Assembly (NCBI GenBank): GCA_004431415.1
Contig: QPMI01000693.1
Coordinates: 1-64,000 of the forward strand
Direction of reading: 5' to 3'
Source of the DNA: Cyanophora paradoxa
Lineage: Eukaryota; Glaucocystophyceae; Cyanophorales; Cyanophoraceae
Length of the DNA stretch: 64,000 nucleotides
The notes under the pieces were generated by a model. That model ran no database searches, had not been told where the DNA came from, and worked only from the letters and a program-made list of their open reading frames with translations. Position numbers and translations under genes: made by a program. This document shows positions 1 to 8,546 of this stretch, in pieces; the first letter of the stretch is position 1, and the number at the start of each line of letters is the position of its first letter.

Positions 1-21
1 CTGGGCCAAGAGCGAGGCCAT
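1..21 (-). CDS. 5' end of a gene cut by the window edge
   Basis: Only seven codons (MASLLAQ) are visible, reading leftwards off the window. The first five residues match the start of the small membrane protein at 12,674 (MASLL). The ATG lies 62 bases beyond the stop of the preceding minus-strand gene, a spacing normal for this region. Too short for a functional call. Confidence 0.25.
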
Positions 22-83
22 TCGCGCGCCTCCGAGGGGTCGTACCACACCCAAAAATCCGGCCCAGCTCGCCCTCCAGCCGA

Positions 84-1693
84 TTAATTCGGTTGCGCGC
101 TGGCTGCCTCGTCGCCCACGTCTCGACGCCAGTCGTAGATTGCTGCGATAATTGCGCAGATGAACTGGATGGTGTCGGCCGCCGTCGACGGGGTACTTGA
201 AGAGTTCTTCACGATCTCTTCCGCGCTGCGCCCGTTGATGATATCCACGATCACCTGCGCGATGGCGCCCGCGAGGATGGACAGGCCAAGTCGCCCACGT
301 GCCGATCCTCATTTTCGTGAGGGCGCTCAGGGGACGACATGCCCGTCTGCAGGCCAAAGAGCGACCGTCATGATCATCTGATCGCGGAACGTATCGAAGA
401 ACTCGGCCTCCCCTATCTTGCCCTGCGAGAGCGCCTGGTAGGCGAGAGCAGGCCGCCGCCGTCGCCAGCCCAAGGCCCGCCGCCGCGCGCCCGCCCGCCG
501 CATGGCCCCGAGCCCGTACCCCCAGCCCGGCGCCCACCAGTCGATGCCCGCCCCTGAAATAAATCGGCTGCCCCGAAAGACATGCCATCGTTGTTCGCCG
601 TACCCGCCGGAGAAGAGGTCTCGGCGCTGAAGGGCCTCCTTGGCCACCCGGGCCGCCTGGCCCTCGGGCGCCCCAGGAGGCGTCGCGCTGCTCTTTGGTG
701 GTGAATCGCTCGAGGTCGAAATCGGCGAGGGCGTCGGCGGTGCGCGGTTCAGTCGCCGTAGGGCATGAGGGCGTTGCGCAAAATAACGTCCGAGTCGCCC
801 ATCACGCGCCTGTCGAGCGTCTGAAACACGCCCTCGGAGGGAGGCGGGCGGTGCCCGGGCGCATTTCCTCCACGGAAACGTCGTCCCTCTCCGCGAGCGT
901 GATATCGTCGGGGCTGGCCGAGCCCACGCCCGCGCCCTCGTCGGCGTAGGCCCTTCCCCTCCTTTTTAAGAGTTGATTGGCCTCCCGTTTCAATGCTTGG
1001 TACTCTGTCTCTACCTTGGTTTTTCTCGCCTCCTCCTCTGCCGCCTTGCGCTCTGCGATCTTCCTCCTCTGCTCTTCTATCTCGGCGTTGCGTCTCGCCG
1101 CGTTCTCCTTCGCCTGCTGCTTCCGCTCTTCAATCACCCTGTTTGCGTACTCCTTGTCCGCTTGGGCCTTTCTGTAGCGCTCCTCGATCTGACTCTTGGC
1201 CTCGTCTCCTTCCTTAGTTCGCCTATGAACGCCGTCGTATCTATGTAAAGCTTGTATTTGGCGGGTGGATGCTCACGTTTAAGGCCTCCAGATCGCGCAC
1301 CATGGCGTCGTACTGTGCAAGCCCCTCCGCTGGAATGACGGCTCTTCGCTTTCCCAAACTTGCTCAGCTTCTCCACGTAATCGACATGCGACGTACGCGC
1401 TCTGTGCGCCGCTCACCGTTTTCGGATTGGCTCGCAGCTCTGCCAGAAACTCCCGCTTGTACATCCCGTACATTGACCATTCGAGGCGCCCGCCACAGGC
1501 TCGCTTCGGTCCGCAGTTCGCGGTGCATCTCCTCCGTCGCCGTATGCTATCCAGATGGCATCGCTGATGTCTTTGCACGTAGCGCGCGTCAAAGTTTTTC
1601 CACTTCTCATCGGCCATCTTTCTCCTCAGCTCTTCCGCGTCTTTCTGGCCCCTGCCCGTCAGCTGGTTCATCACATATGTGAAGTCGCGAATG
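84..1693 (-). pseudogene. Frameshift-broken C-terminal part of the large coiled-coil protein
   Basis: Protein-like minus-strand sequence runs across this stretch but changes frame several times. Recognisable pieces are a charged segment with KWKNFDARY near 1,580, a long Glu/Lys/Arg/Ala coiled coil at 960-1,137, an acidic stretch with FDLERFTTKEQRDA near 720, and a final hydrophobic piece (LSILAGAIAQVIVDII) near 230-270 followed by a stop at 84-86. The composition continues that of the gene ending at 1,694, so this is probably the rest of one protein of about 1,200 residues. The dense single-base breaks sit at the extreme end of the sequence and look like base-calling errors. Real decay cannot be excluded. 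Confidence 0.55.
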
Positions 1694-3748
1694 TCAACCC
1701 GAGAGCTCGTATTTTCTCGCCGTTGCGCGATTCGTTTCTCTCAGCTCTCGCATCTTTGCCCCCATGGCATCGAGGGTGTTGTTTTTGAAGGCCTCGAGGG
1801 CCCTCTTCCGTCCCGCAACCTTTGGCTCTTCGAGACGTGCGAATTCCTCGTCCGATGCAGTTTGCATTGCCTTCAGTCGTTCCTCTTCTGTCTTGGCGAC
1901 CGCCTCCTCGTCCGCCCTGCGCCGCTGCTCTAACGCATCGAAGAGGGCCCTCTGGTCCTCGATCGTGAGGCCGATGAGCTCTTCCACCTGGTCGCTCCTA
2001 CCCAGACGCGCAAAGGGCAGCCTCTCGGCGGCCGGCCTTGGATCGGGCCTCGGCGTCGTCTGCGTCTCGGCCGTCCCCATGGGCGAGCGTGCCTCTGCGG
2101 TGGCCGCGTACTTGAGCAGCCTCTGCGCCAGCTCGTCCGCGTTGGCCTTGAATTTTTTCGACTGCTCGTCTGCTCGCTCGGCCGCCTCCTTTAAATTTTT
2201 GATCTCCTCCCGGAGCCTGTTCGCCTCCTGCACCGCGCCCGTTTGCAGCTCTCCTGCCTTTCTCCTCGTTTCCTCTTCCTCTTCCAGCAGCTGCCTTCTC
2301 GTCTCTGCCTCCTTTTCCAATTTCTTCTTCCTATCCTCGATCTCTTTCCTCTGCGCCTCGAGCAGCTCGGTGCCTGCGGTCAGCGCTTCAATTTCCTGCA
2401 GCTTTTTCGCCTTGGCGGCTTCCCTTTGCTCGTTTATCCTCTTCAGCTCCTCCTCGGCGTCGAGTATCATTTTCGTGCGCTCTTCCGCGACCTGGCGCTC
2501 TGCCGACCTTAGCGCGGTGAGGGCGCTCTCTTCCTGCCTTTGCGCGTCTGTCATCAGCTTGTTCGCTTCCGCCTTCTTCTCCGCGACCTCTGTCATTTCC
2601 TTGTCTTTCAGCTCGCTCCATTGCTTCTTTTCGTTCTCGAGTTTGTAGTACTCGCGCTGCGCGTCCTCGGAATCGAATTTAATGGGGGGTCTCGCGTTCA
2701 GCTCGTCGATTTGCCTCACGAACCCCTTCCGATCCTTGTAGTATTTGATGCCGCCTACGATGAGGGCGCCCCCGAAGATGGCCGTTGAAGTGGCAAGGCC
2801 TGCTACCTTATCCATGCCGTCCCCGCCCGATCCGCCGCCACCCGAGCTGCTGCTGCCTCCACCCCCGCCCACTGGCGTGCCGCTGGAGCCCCCTCCGCCC
2901 CCCGTGCCTGTACCCCCGCCCCCGGTGCCTGTACCCCCGCCCCCGGTGCCTGTACCCCCACCCCCGGTGCTTCCGCCGCCCGTACCCCCACCAGGAATCG
3001 CACCCGGCACCTTGGGCCCGCCGATGATGTCGTCGTACAGGTGGCGGTGCGCCCAGTCCGTGATGTCGGCCTTCACGTGCGGGTGCTTGACGAGCGCGTA
3101 CCTCTCGTCGTGGAAGTGGTCCTTCAGCGCCCAGTTCTGCGTCTTCGCCCAGTCCGAGCGATCGGGGAGCACGTCGGGCGCCGTCGGGATGCGGCCCCCG
3201 CCCGTCGTCTCCGGCGTCTCGCCCGTCCTGTCGGCGCTCAGGGCGCGGATGTTCACCTTGAAGTGGTCGAACCACGCGAAAAACTCCTCCCTGTCGCGCC
3301 TGTACTGCTCGGGCTCCATGCTCGGCAGCGCCTGGCGGCTCCAGTAGATGTGGCGCAGGGGGCCCGCGATGCGCTCGAGTGCGTTGTACCCGGGCCTCAC
3401 GTCCCCCTCTGCGCCCTTTAGAGTCAGTTTCACGAGGTTCAGGGTGGCGTCTTTCGCTGTAACGGAGTTTGCGATTTTCACGTCGGCCGCCCTCTTAATA
3501 ATATTCCAGTCCACGCCCGTCTCGGTCGTCACGCCCCAGAGCCCCTTGATAATTGCGGTGAGGTCACCGTAATCGTCCAAGGTACCGACGGACGTCAGGA
3601 AATCGCTGTAGGTCGCGCCCTTGCGCAGCCTTATCTCGTCCGCGTAAATTCCCCTCACGCTCAGGCTCCCGTCTACCGCGAAGGCGCCGTTCAGCACCTC
3701 GTCCGGATTGGGAATCGCCATGCGCCAGGGGTCGTCGAGCATCGACAT
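1694..3748 (-). CDS. Large coiled-coil membrane protein, probable virion component
   Basis: The reading frame gives 684 residues from an ATG at 3,748. Residues 1-240 form a mixed globular region. Residues about 240-315 are a Gly/Thr/Ser-rich linker made by a DNA minisatellite. Residues about 319-337 form one hydrophobic membrane segment (TSTAIFGGALIVGGIKYY). Residues about 345-560 are a long Lys/Glu/Ala/Arg coiled coil, followed by a Pro-rich hinge and a second coil. The frame closes at 1,694, but coding-like sequence continues leftwards in other frames, so the true protein is probably longer. It is the first of a chain of minus-strand genes that also includes likely capsid-associated proteins. 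I do not recognise a family; a membrane-anchored structural role is inferred from architecture and place. Confidence 0.75.
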   Translation of the reverse strand: MSMLDDPWRMAIPNPDEVLNGAFAVDGSLSVRGIYADEIRLRKGATYSDFLTSVGTLDDYGDLTAIIKGLWGVTTETGVDWNIIKRAADVKIANSVTAKDATLNLVKLTLKGAEGDVRPGYNALERIAGPLRHIYWSRQALPSMEPEQYRRDREEFFAWFDHFKVNIRALSADRTGETPETTGGGRIPTAPDVLPDRSDWAKTQNWALKDHFHDERYALVKHPHVKADITDWAHRHLYDDIIGGPKVPGAIPGGGTGGGSTGGGGTGTGGGGTGTGGGGTGTGGGGGSSGTPVGGGGGSSSSGGGGSGGDGMDKVAGLATSTAIFGGALIVGGIKYYKDRKGFVRQIDELNARPPIKFDSEDAQREYYKLENEKKQWSELKDKEMTEVAEKKAEANKLMTDAQRQEESALTALRSAERQVAEERTKMILDAEEELKRINEQREAAKAKKLQEIEALTAGTELLEAQRKEIEDRKKKLEKEAETRRQLLEEEEETRRKAGELQTGAVQEANRLREEIKNLKEAAERADEQSKKFKANADELAQRLLKYAATAEARSPMGTAETQTTPRPDPRPAAERLPFARLGRSDQVEELIGLTIEDQRALFDALEQRRRADEEAVAKTEEERLKAMQTASDEEFARLEEPKVAGRKRALEAFKNNTLDAMGAKMRELRETNRATARKYELSG
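2889..2978. repeat. Minisatellite encoding the Gly/Thr linker
   Basis: An 18-base unit built on GTGCCTGTACCCCCGCCC recurs about four times with small changes. On the minus strand it encodes repeats of Gly-Thr-Gly-Thr-Gly-Gly-Gly-Gly within the large coiled-coil protein. Such an array can change length by slippage, so the linker length may vary between isolates. Confidence 0.8.
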
Positions 3749-3773
3749 TTTATCCGCGAGAGAGAAAAATTAA

Positions 3774-4250
3774 CTAATGCTCCGCGTCCCACGTCCACTT
3801 CAGCTTGCCGCTCACCTCGCCCGTTGTCCAACGACCCACGGGCACCTGCCAGAAAACGTCGGCGTAGGGGTAATCGGGCCTGATAACTATCTGCTCGTCG
3901 CGCAGCCAGCGGTAGGCCTCGGAGGCATCGCGTATTTTCGGCTCCCAGTATTCCCCGCCCGCGCCGTTCGGCAGCGAGTACCCCTCCCTTGCTACCCGTA
4001 CCCTGTAGAAGTGCTCGCCCGTTAGCGTGTCTACCCCCCTGTACTCGAATTCTACGATTAAGGCCAAGTCCTGCCATGCGCTCTCGCCGAGACGGATGTG
4101 ACTGAGGCTGTGCAGCAGCCCGTATTTAATTGGACCAGAGGCGGTTACAAGATCGACTCTGTAAGCAAGGGGCGAGGGGTAGCCAGGCACGCCCGTAAAG
4201 GTGCGCGTCTTGACGCCCGAGCCCTTCCGCGGAAATATGATCAGGCGCAT
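3774..4250 (-). CDS. Unknown 158-residue protein
   Basis: It starts at the ATG at 4,250, which follows an ATTTTCGCAGG-type promoter motif at 4,263-4,273. The protein mixes hydrophobic strands and aromatic residues (EYWEPKIRD, VFWQVPVGRW) and has no membrane segment or coiled coil. It suggests a compact, mostly beta fold. It sits between the large coiled-coil gene and a possible minor capsid gene, with 25 bases or fewer between coding regions, so a virion role is plausible. I recognise no family. Confidence 0.7.
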   Translation of the reverse strand: MRLIIFPRKGSGVKTRTFTGVPGYPSPLAYRVDLVTASGPIKYGLLHSLSHIRLGESAWQDLALIVEFEYRGVDTLTGEHFYRVRVAREGYSLPNGAGGEYWEPKIRDASEAYRWLRDEQIVIRPDYPYADVFWQVPVGRWTTGEVSGKLKWTWDAEH

Positions 4251-4270
4251 TTAAGGGGGCCTGCGAAAAT

Positions 4271-4720
4271 CTATTTAGCGTAGGCCCAGAGGCCGAAGTT
4301 CTTGACGATGAAGGCGTTGTTCTTCTTGGTGGCGCCCGTGATGTCCGTGAAGCGCACGCGCAGCTCCTGGAATTTGTCGTACGCGACGTAATTCGGGCGC
4401 ACGGCCATGGGCACCTCGAACCAGTAAAGGATGGTGTTTTCCAGGCCGTCGTGGCCCCACGTCGGAATCACGACCTTGTTGATGCACGCGTTCACGTTCG
4501 AGATGGTCGTGACGTTCAAGTCGGGCGCGTCCATCAGCAGCACGTTTGCGGTTTTCGCGGCGGTGGGGTCCGGAATCGCGGTCGTGTCCAGCTCCAGGTA
4601 GACTCCCTTGATCTGCAGCGTGTCGATGTCGGAGGGGATCTGGTTCAGCTTGAGGCGCCAGAAGCCCTCGGAATCCTGCGTTTCTCCGTTCGACTGGACG
4701 TAGAGGTTAACGCAGGACAT
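4271..4720 (-). CDS. Beta-rich protein, possible minor capsid or penton-like protein
   Basis: It encodes 149 residues with alternating beta-strand-like stretches (LYVQSNGETQD, YLELDTTAIPD, RVRFTDITGA) and a C-terminal FGLWAYAK. There are no membrane segments. Length and pattern would fit a single jelly-roll minor capsid or penton protein, which small relatives of giant viruses are expected to carry, but no diagnostic motif is visible and this is inference only. It is closely flanked by other minus-strand genes and preceded by an ATTTCTCAG promoter motif at 4,742-4,751. Confidence 0.65.
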   Translation of the reverse strand: MSCVNLYVQSNGETQDSEGFWRLKLNQIPSDIDTLQIKGVYLELDTTAIPDPTAAKTANVLLMDAPDLNVTTISNVNACINKVVIPTWGHDGLENTILYWFEVPMAVRPNYVAYDKFQELRVRFTDITGATKKNNAFIVKNFGLWAYAK

Positions 4721-4749
4721 TATTTAGGGCCTTAGGAGGGGCTGAGAAA

Positions 4750-4938
4750 TTAAGCCCGCTTCGGTCCCATGTTCAGGAGGGTGGGCCCCACGAAGTAGTA
4801 GCCCGCGAATTGCGCGAGGAGGATCCGCAGCAGGTAGTAGCGCGCGGGCGACATGTACGCGACGGCGCCCAGGGTCAGCAGGCTTCCCAGGTAGCGCGAA
4901 TCGCTGAGGACGCTGTCGAGGTTCGGCAGGGACATCAT
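4750..4938 (-). CDS. Small membrane protein
   Basis: It encodes 62 residues with two hydrophobic stretches (SLLTLGAVAYMSP and LLRILLAQFAGYYFVGPTLL) and a basic tail (GPKRA). It most likely spans a membrane twice, for example the inner virion membrane common in this virus group. The start lies 22 bases after the ATTTCTGA motif at 4,960-4,968. No family recognised. Confidence 0.65.
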   Translation of the reverse strand: MMSLPNLDSVLSDSRYLGSLLTLGAVAYMSPARYYLLRILLAQFAGYYFVGPTLLNMGPKRA

Positions 4939-4959
4939 TCTCGGGTTTAAGGCCCCATT

Positions 4960-4968
4960 CAGAAATTT
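4960..4968 (-). promoter_or_regulatory. ATTTCTNA promoter motif before the 4,938 start
   Basis: On the minus strand the sequence reads ATTTCTGAATGGGGCC and ends about 10 bases before the ATG. It is a clear member of the motif family found before most genes between 3.7 and 25 kb. Confidence 0.55.
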
Positions 4969-5323
4969 ACTTGGGCATGAAGAAATTCCTGACGCGCTCT
5001 CCCTCCTCGTGCAGCGCCCACTGCAGCCGATCTATGACGGCGGCCATCACGGGCGGGCTCGCGGCGGGGTTTTTCGCGTACGCCCTGGCGTCCTCTGCCA
5101 TCTGGGGGTGGTACTGCTCGACCCGCTTGGCGTAGCTCGCGATGGCGCGGCGGGTGCACCGATCCAGGTCAGCCGCCATTTCCGCCGGTGCCTTTGGCTG
5201 CTGCTGCTTCTTTCGCGCGTAAGTCCTAAGAAGCCAAGGGTAGGCCGTGGTGCTGCTGCTGGTGCTGGTGTTGGTGGGCGCTGGAGCCTCTGCGCTGGGG
5301 GCTGGTGTCGCGGGAGTCTCCAT
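4967..5323 (-). CDS. Unknown 118-residue protein with disordered N-terminus
   Basis: The first 40 residues are rich in Pro, Ala, Thr and Ser and look disordered. Residues 40-115 are helical and charged (ARKKQQQPKAPAEMAADLDRC), ending in RVRNFFMPK. No membrane segment is seen. A promoter-like A-run at 5,334-5,346 precedes the start. The helical part could be a small DNA- or capsid-associated domain; no family recognised. Confidence 0.6.
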   Translation of the reverse strand: METPATPAPSAEAPAPTNTSTSSSTTAYPWLLRTYARKKQQQPKAPAEMAADLDRCTRRAIASYAKRVEQYHPQMAEDARAYAKNPAASPPVMAAVIDRLQWALHEEGERVRNFFMPK

Positions 5324-5328
5324 TTCCC

Positions 5329-5598
5329 ATGTTCTCTAGAAAAAAACGCGTACCGGTCTGCGTCATCTGAATGTCCACGTGGTGCGGGCCTATGTTCTGG
5401 ACGCTCTCGCGCCTCTGCTCGGGCGGGGGCTCGGGCTCGGGCTGCCCGCGGCGCACGACCCTAAGGGCCGCCGCCTTCAGGGCGCCAGCACGGTGTTGGG
5501 GCGCACTCGCTCCGTGCCGCCCAGCAGCTCGGAAATCAGGAAGAGCGCGCCGCATACGACGGTGATGACGTCCGAGTGGGTGCATTCCCCTGGAACAT
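5329..5598 (-). pseudogene. Small membrane protein gene with apparent frameshifts
   Basis: Minus-strand sequence encodes a hydrophobic helix (VITVVCGALFLISELLGG) in one frame, followed after a stop by a charged, Pro-rich tail in another (RRGQPEPEPPPEQRRESVQN). The breaks fall in runs of G and C, and a promoter-like position exists upstream near 5,600. I read this as one gene of about 85-90 codons interrupted by base-calling errors. The exact start and stop are uncertain. Confidence 0.4.
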
Positions 5599-5615
5599 CT
5601 TGCGGGCGCGTCAGA

Positions 5616-7592
5616 TTAATTAACCGCGGCCCCTGCCCCTTCCGCGCCCCTTGCCCTTTCCGCGCCCGCGGCCCAGCCCTCCGATCTCGGCGGCCTGCGG
5701 CGCGAAGCGCGGATCGTCCGAGGGGCGGACTCCGTCTGGAAGATGGAGAAGAGGTAGCCGTCCGTGTTGTTGTCGGTGTTATTCTGGTTGCGCGCGTGCG
5801 ACCACTGCTTCAGCAGGTCGCGCCGCTGCGTCTCGGGCAGCGTCTTCGTGAGGTACTCCTGCAGCCGCCCGCCGTAATTTTCCTCCGGAATCAGCTCGGC
5901 GAGGATGGTGGGCGGGTCTTTTCCCATGCCGATTCTCCCTCGGTTCAGGTCGTCGATGAGCTCCGCGTTCTGCAGGATTCTCTCCGCGTCCTGCCCCGCC
6001 TCTTGCTGCAGCTGCTCCACCAGCCTCCTTCCGGCCTCCGCGAATTTGCCGGCCAGAATTTCGCCCAGCCTCTCGTAGACGGTTGTCGTACCCGGCTCCT
6101 TTTCCTTGAGTACCACGACCCAATCGTACTTTGCCCAGAGCACCTGCAGGTTCGATATGTGGTCGATCGTGACGAGCACGTGGGCGTGCAAGCAGCCGTC
6201 GGTCGGCCCCACTTCCACGCCCCCCTGCACGCGAATTCCGATGATGGCGTTTGCAAAGGTATCGTCCTTGTACTTGCCGTCCTCTTCCTTTAAGTTAAAT
6301 CGAATGAACTTGTAGAATTCGGCGTCCGAGAGCACCTGGGCCAGGCTGCCGCGGAAGGCCTCCACCTCGAATTCTCTCGCGGCGCCCAGCCTCTTGTGCG
6401 TGTTGAAGAGCACCCAGTACCGCGACTGGCGCGCCTGACGAATATCGTAGCGCGTGCTGCCGTCGGCGTTCTTTTTGTTGAGGATGAAAACCGAGCGGCC
6501 CGTCTCGTTGATTTCGGTGATGACCTTTTCGAGCGCCTCCAGCCCGTTGGCCCTCGCGGCCTGCAGCCCCGTTTTCGTCTTTTCTATGTTCTCCCTCACC
6601 TCCGTCGATTTCCTTAGGATCTCGTCGATCCTGCTCATGTCGGGCGCGGCGATATCCTGCTTCCTAATTTTCTCCTGGCCCGAACCCGGCGCGATGGTCG
6701 ACTGGCCGAAGGCGGCGGCCATATCCTTGGCGGATTTCGAGGCCTTCGGCTTCGGGCCGCCCAGCACCGTCTGCGCCATCTGATTCTGCGCCTGCGTCGA
6801 CACGGCCGTGGTGTCGCCCCTCTTGCGCCGCTGCAGGCCCAAATTCGCGAGGAGGCCGCGCTCGTCCAGGAATCGGTAGCACTGCATGCAGAGCCACGAG
6901 TTCTTTGGGTACACCGGGGGCAGCTGCGCGGGCTTCTTGTCTTTGATCGGGGGGTACTTGTTTTTTGGCCTTTGCGCCTTCGCCCACTCGTTTGCCTTGT
7001 CGACCTTTTTCGCGTAATCGGCGTACGCGGCCTCCTTCTTCGCGGTCGCCTCCGCGACGGCCTCCGCGGTGCCCTTTTTGCGGGGTATGCTCGGGATTTC
7101 GTACATGAGGCGCAGGCAGCGGTAGCAGACGGGCGGCGATTTTTGGGCGCTCTGGAAGGCGCGCGGGATGGCCCGCAGGCGCTCCTCGGGCAGCGCGTCG
7201 TAGAACTGCTTGCTGTGGATGCTCCAGAACGTGGCATCTTCGTAGTAGGCGTCGAGCGCCTTGGTTTCCGGTACCTGCACGCGCGTGATCGGATCCTCGA
7301 GAATTTTAACTACATCCGGGATGCCCTTCTGCATTTCGATGATCTGCCCGTTTTCGCCCTCGACCAGCACGGCCCGCTTTGGAATTTCGACTATGGGCAT
7401 ATCGAGCTCGTTGTATTTCTTTTCCTTCATCTTCTTCCCCCGCTTCCCCTTTGGCTTTGGCTCATCCTCGGCCTCTTCCTCTTCTACCTCTTCCTCTGAT
7501 TCCGACTCTGGCTTCTCCTCCTCTTCCTCGTACGCCGACCCCTCGGACTCGCTCTCCGGCTTCTTCTTACGGCCTCGGCGCTTCGGAGGCAT
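5616..7592 (-). CDS. HUH-superfamily endonuclease with zinc-finger insert (large paralogue)
   Basis: It encodes 658 residues. The N-terminus (1-60) is acidic and Lys/Glu-rich. Cysteine pairs CYRC (about 158) and CMQC (about 234) could bind zinc. The catalytic region carries the HUH signature in CLHAHVLVTI at about 466-475 and a YLTKT sequence at about 579, matching the tyrosine motif of rolling-circle initiators. HUH enzymes nick one strand and stay bound through tyrosine, starting rolling-circle replication; members of Mriyaviricetes are reported to encode one. The last 40 residues look out of frame. The next frame gives an Arg-Gly-rich tail ending at 5,620, so a frameshift near 5,730 is likely. 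The neighbouring gene encodes a smaller paralogue. Confidence 0.82.
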   Translation of the reverse strand: MPPKRRGRKKKPESESEGSAYEEEEEKPESESEEEVEEEEAEDEPKPKGKRGKKMKEKKYNELDMPIVEIPKRAVLVEGENGQIIEMQKGIPDVVKILEDPITRVQVPETKALDAYYEDATFWSIHSKQFYDALPEERLRAIPRAFQSAQKSPPVCYRCLRLMYEIPSIPRKKGTAEAVAEATAKKEAAYADYAKKVDKANEWAKAQRPKNKYPPIKDKKPAQLPPVYPKNSWLCMQCYRFLDERGLLANLGLQRRKRGDTTAVSTQAQNQMAQTVLGGPKPKASKSAKDMAAAFGQSTIAPGSGQEKIRKQDIAAPDMSRIDEILRKSTEVRENIEKTKTGLQAARANGLEALEKVITEINETGRSVFILNKKNADGSTRYDIRQARQSRYWVLFNTHKRLGAAREFEVEAFRGSLAQVLSDAEFYKFIRFNLKEEDGKYKDDTFANAIIGIRVQGGVEVGPTDGCLHAHVLVTIDHISNLQVLWAKYDWVVVLKEKEPGTTTVYERLGEILAGKFAEAGRRLVEQLQQEAGQDAERILQNAELIDDLNRGRIGMGKDPPTILAELIPEENYGGRLQEYLTKTLPETQRRDLLKQWSHARNQNNTDNNTDGYLFSIFQTESAPRTIRASRRRPPRSEGWAAGAERARGAEGAGAAVN

Positions 7593-7626
7593 ATTTATTG
7601 GCTACAAGAAAAAAATTACACGAGCT

Positions 7627-8457
7627 TTACAGCCCCGTCTCGAGGGCCTCTACCGTCTTCGTAATGTACAGCTGCAGCAGATCCTTAAGGTTGCTCTGCG
7701 GCAGCAATTTTACGTCTACGTGCATCTGCCTGGCGGTTTCTCGCTTCCTGTAGCCCGTCTCCTTGCCCGTCCACTGCATGCCGAGGGCGTCCTTTCTCCG
7801 TATCGGCCGCACCGCCGTCTTCTGGTACTCCTCTCCGAACCAGTCGTCCTTGTAGAAATTCGGCAGGCCGCCCTGCCCCTCCGTCCGCATGAAATCGATG
7901 AGGAAATCCGACGCCCGCTTGCCGTCGAATTGCACGCGCGAGTAGTGCACCAGCGTGAGCAGGATGTGCGCGTGGAGCCGCCCCGACCGCGGCCCGTACT
8001 CGATGCCGATGTTCGCGTTGCCCCTCTCCACGTGCGTATCGTACTGGTCGGACTTGAAATCGAAGCCCTTGGGGTTCGCCTTGTCGGGGTACACCCCCAT
8101 CTTTATGCACCGCGCCAGCTGCCTGTCGTCGTAGAAGAGGGCCTCCAGCCCCCTGTGAAAGGCGTCCTGCACCTTGGAGCCTTCTCCCCTGCTCCGCGGC
8201 TTGTAGTTGGTCTGGATGGTGATCATGAAATTCGACTCGCGCTGGGGCCGATCCTCTCCGTTCAGTTTCCTCACGGGCGCCGCGTCCAGCACCTTCTGGA
8301 ACCACGTCTTGTCGGGCGCCAGCACCTTGTCGTTGATGTTGCCCACCACGATGTGCGTCTCTACCCGGGAGCGGCCGGAGGCGTCCATGCGGAGGTGCGG
8401 GTTCGGGGCGCGGGCTTGCCTGTTTGCTGCTACGCCCCTCGCGATGAGGTTGAGCAT
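7627..8457 (-). CDS. HUH-superfamily endonuclease (small paralogue)
   Basis: It encodes 276 residues from the ATG at 8,457. I prefer this start over upstream codons because an ATTTTCTAGG motif sits at 8,469-8,482. The HUH signature is in RLHAHILLTL at about 159-168, preceded by IGIEYGPRSG just as GPTDG precedes it in the larger neighbour. A tyrosine motif LYITKT lies near residue 263, close to the C-terminus. This is a compact rolling-circle-type initiator without the zinc-finger insert of its neighbour. The gap between the two genes is 34 bases and holds a promoter-like A-run. It probably nicks the viral origin or a related site, and division of labour with the larger protein is possible. 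Confidence 0.82.
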   Translation of the reverse strand: MLNLIARGVAANRQARAPNPHLRMDASGRSRVETHIVVGNINDKVLAPDKTWFQKVLDAAPVRKLNGEDRPQRESNFMITIQTNYKPRSRGEGSKVQDAFHRGLEALFYDDRQLARCIKMGVYPDKANPKGFDFKSDQYDTHVERGNANIGIEYGPRSGRLHAHILLTLVHYSRVQFDGKRASDFLIDFMRTEGQGGLPNFYKDDWFGEEYQKTAVRPIRRKDALGMQWTGKETGYRKRETARQMHVDVKLLPQSNLKDLLQLYITKTVEALETGL

Positions 8458-8468
8458 GTCAGACCAAG

Positions 8469-8482
8469 GCCTAGAAAATTTT
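8469..8482 (-). promoter_or_regulatory. ATTTTCTAGG promoter motif that fixes the 8,457 start
   Basis: On the minus strand it reads AAAATTTTCTAGGCC and ends about 12 bases before the ATG at 8,457. Its position rules against the longer reading frame that begins further upstream. Confidence 0.55.
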
Positions 8483-8546
8483 CCGAGGCTAGGGTGAGCT
8501 TCCACGTGGGGCCCCGGGGTACGTTCACGCCTCACCTGAGCCTCAC

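Noticed and set aside
1764-2648. Ser-rich 294-codon plus-strand frame
   Set aside because: Antisense of the coiled-coil gene, where Glu/Lys/Arg codons read as Ser/Leu/Phe.
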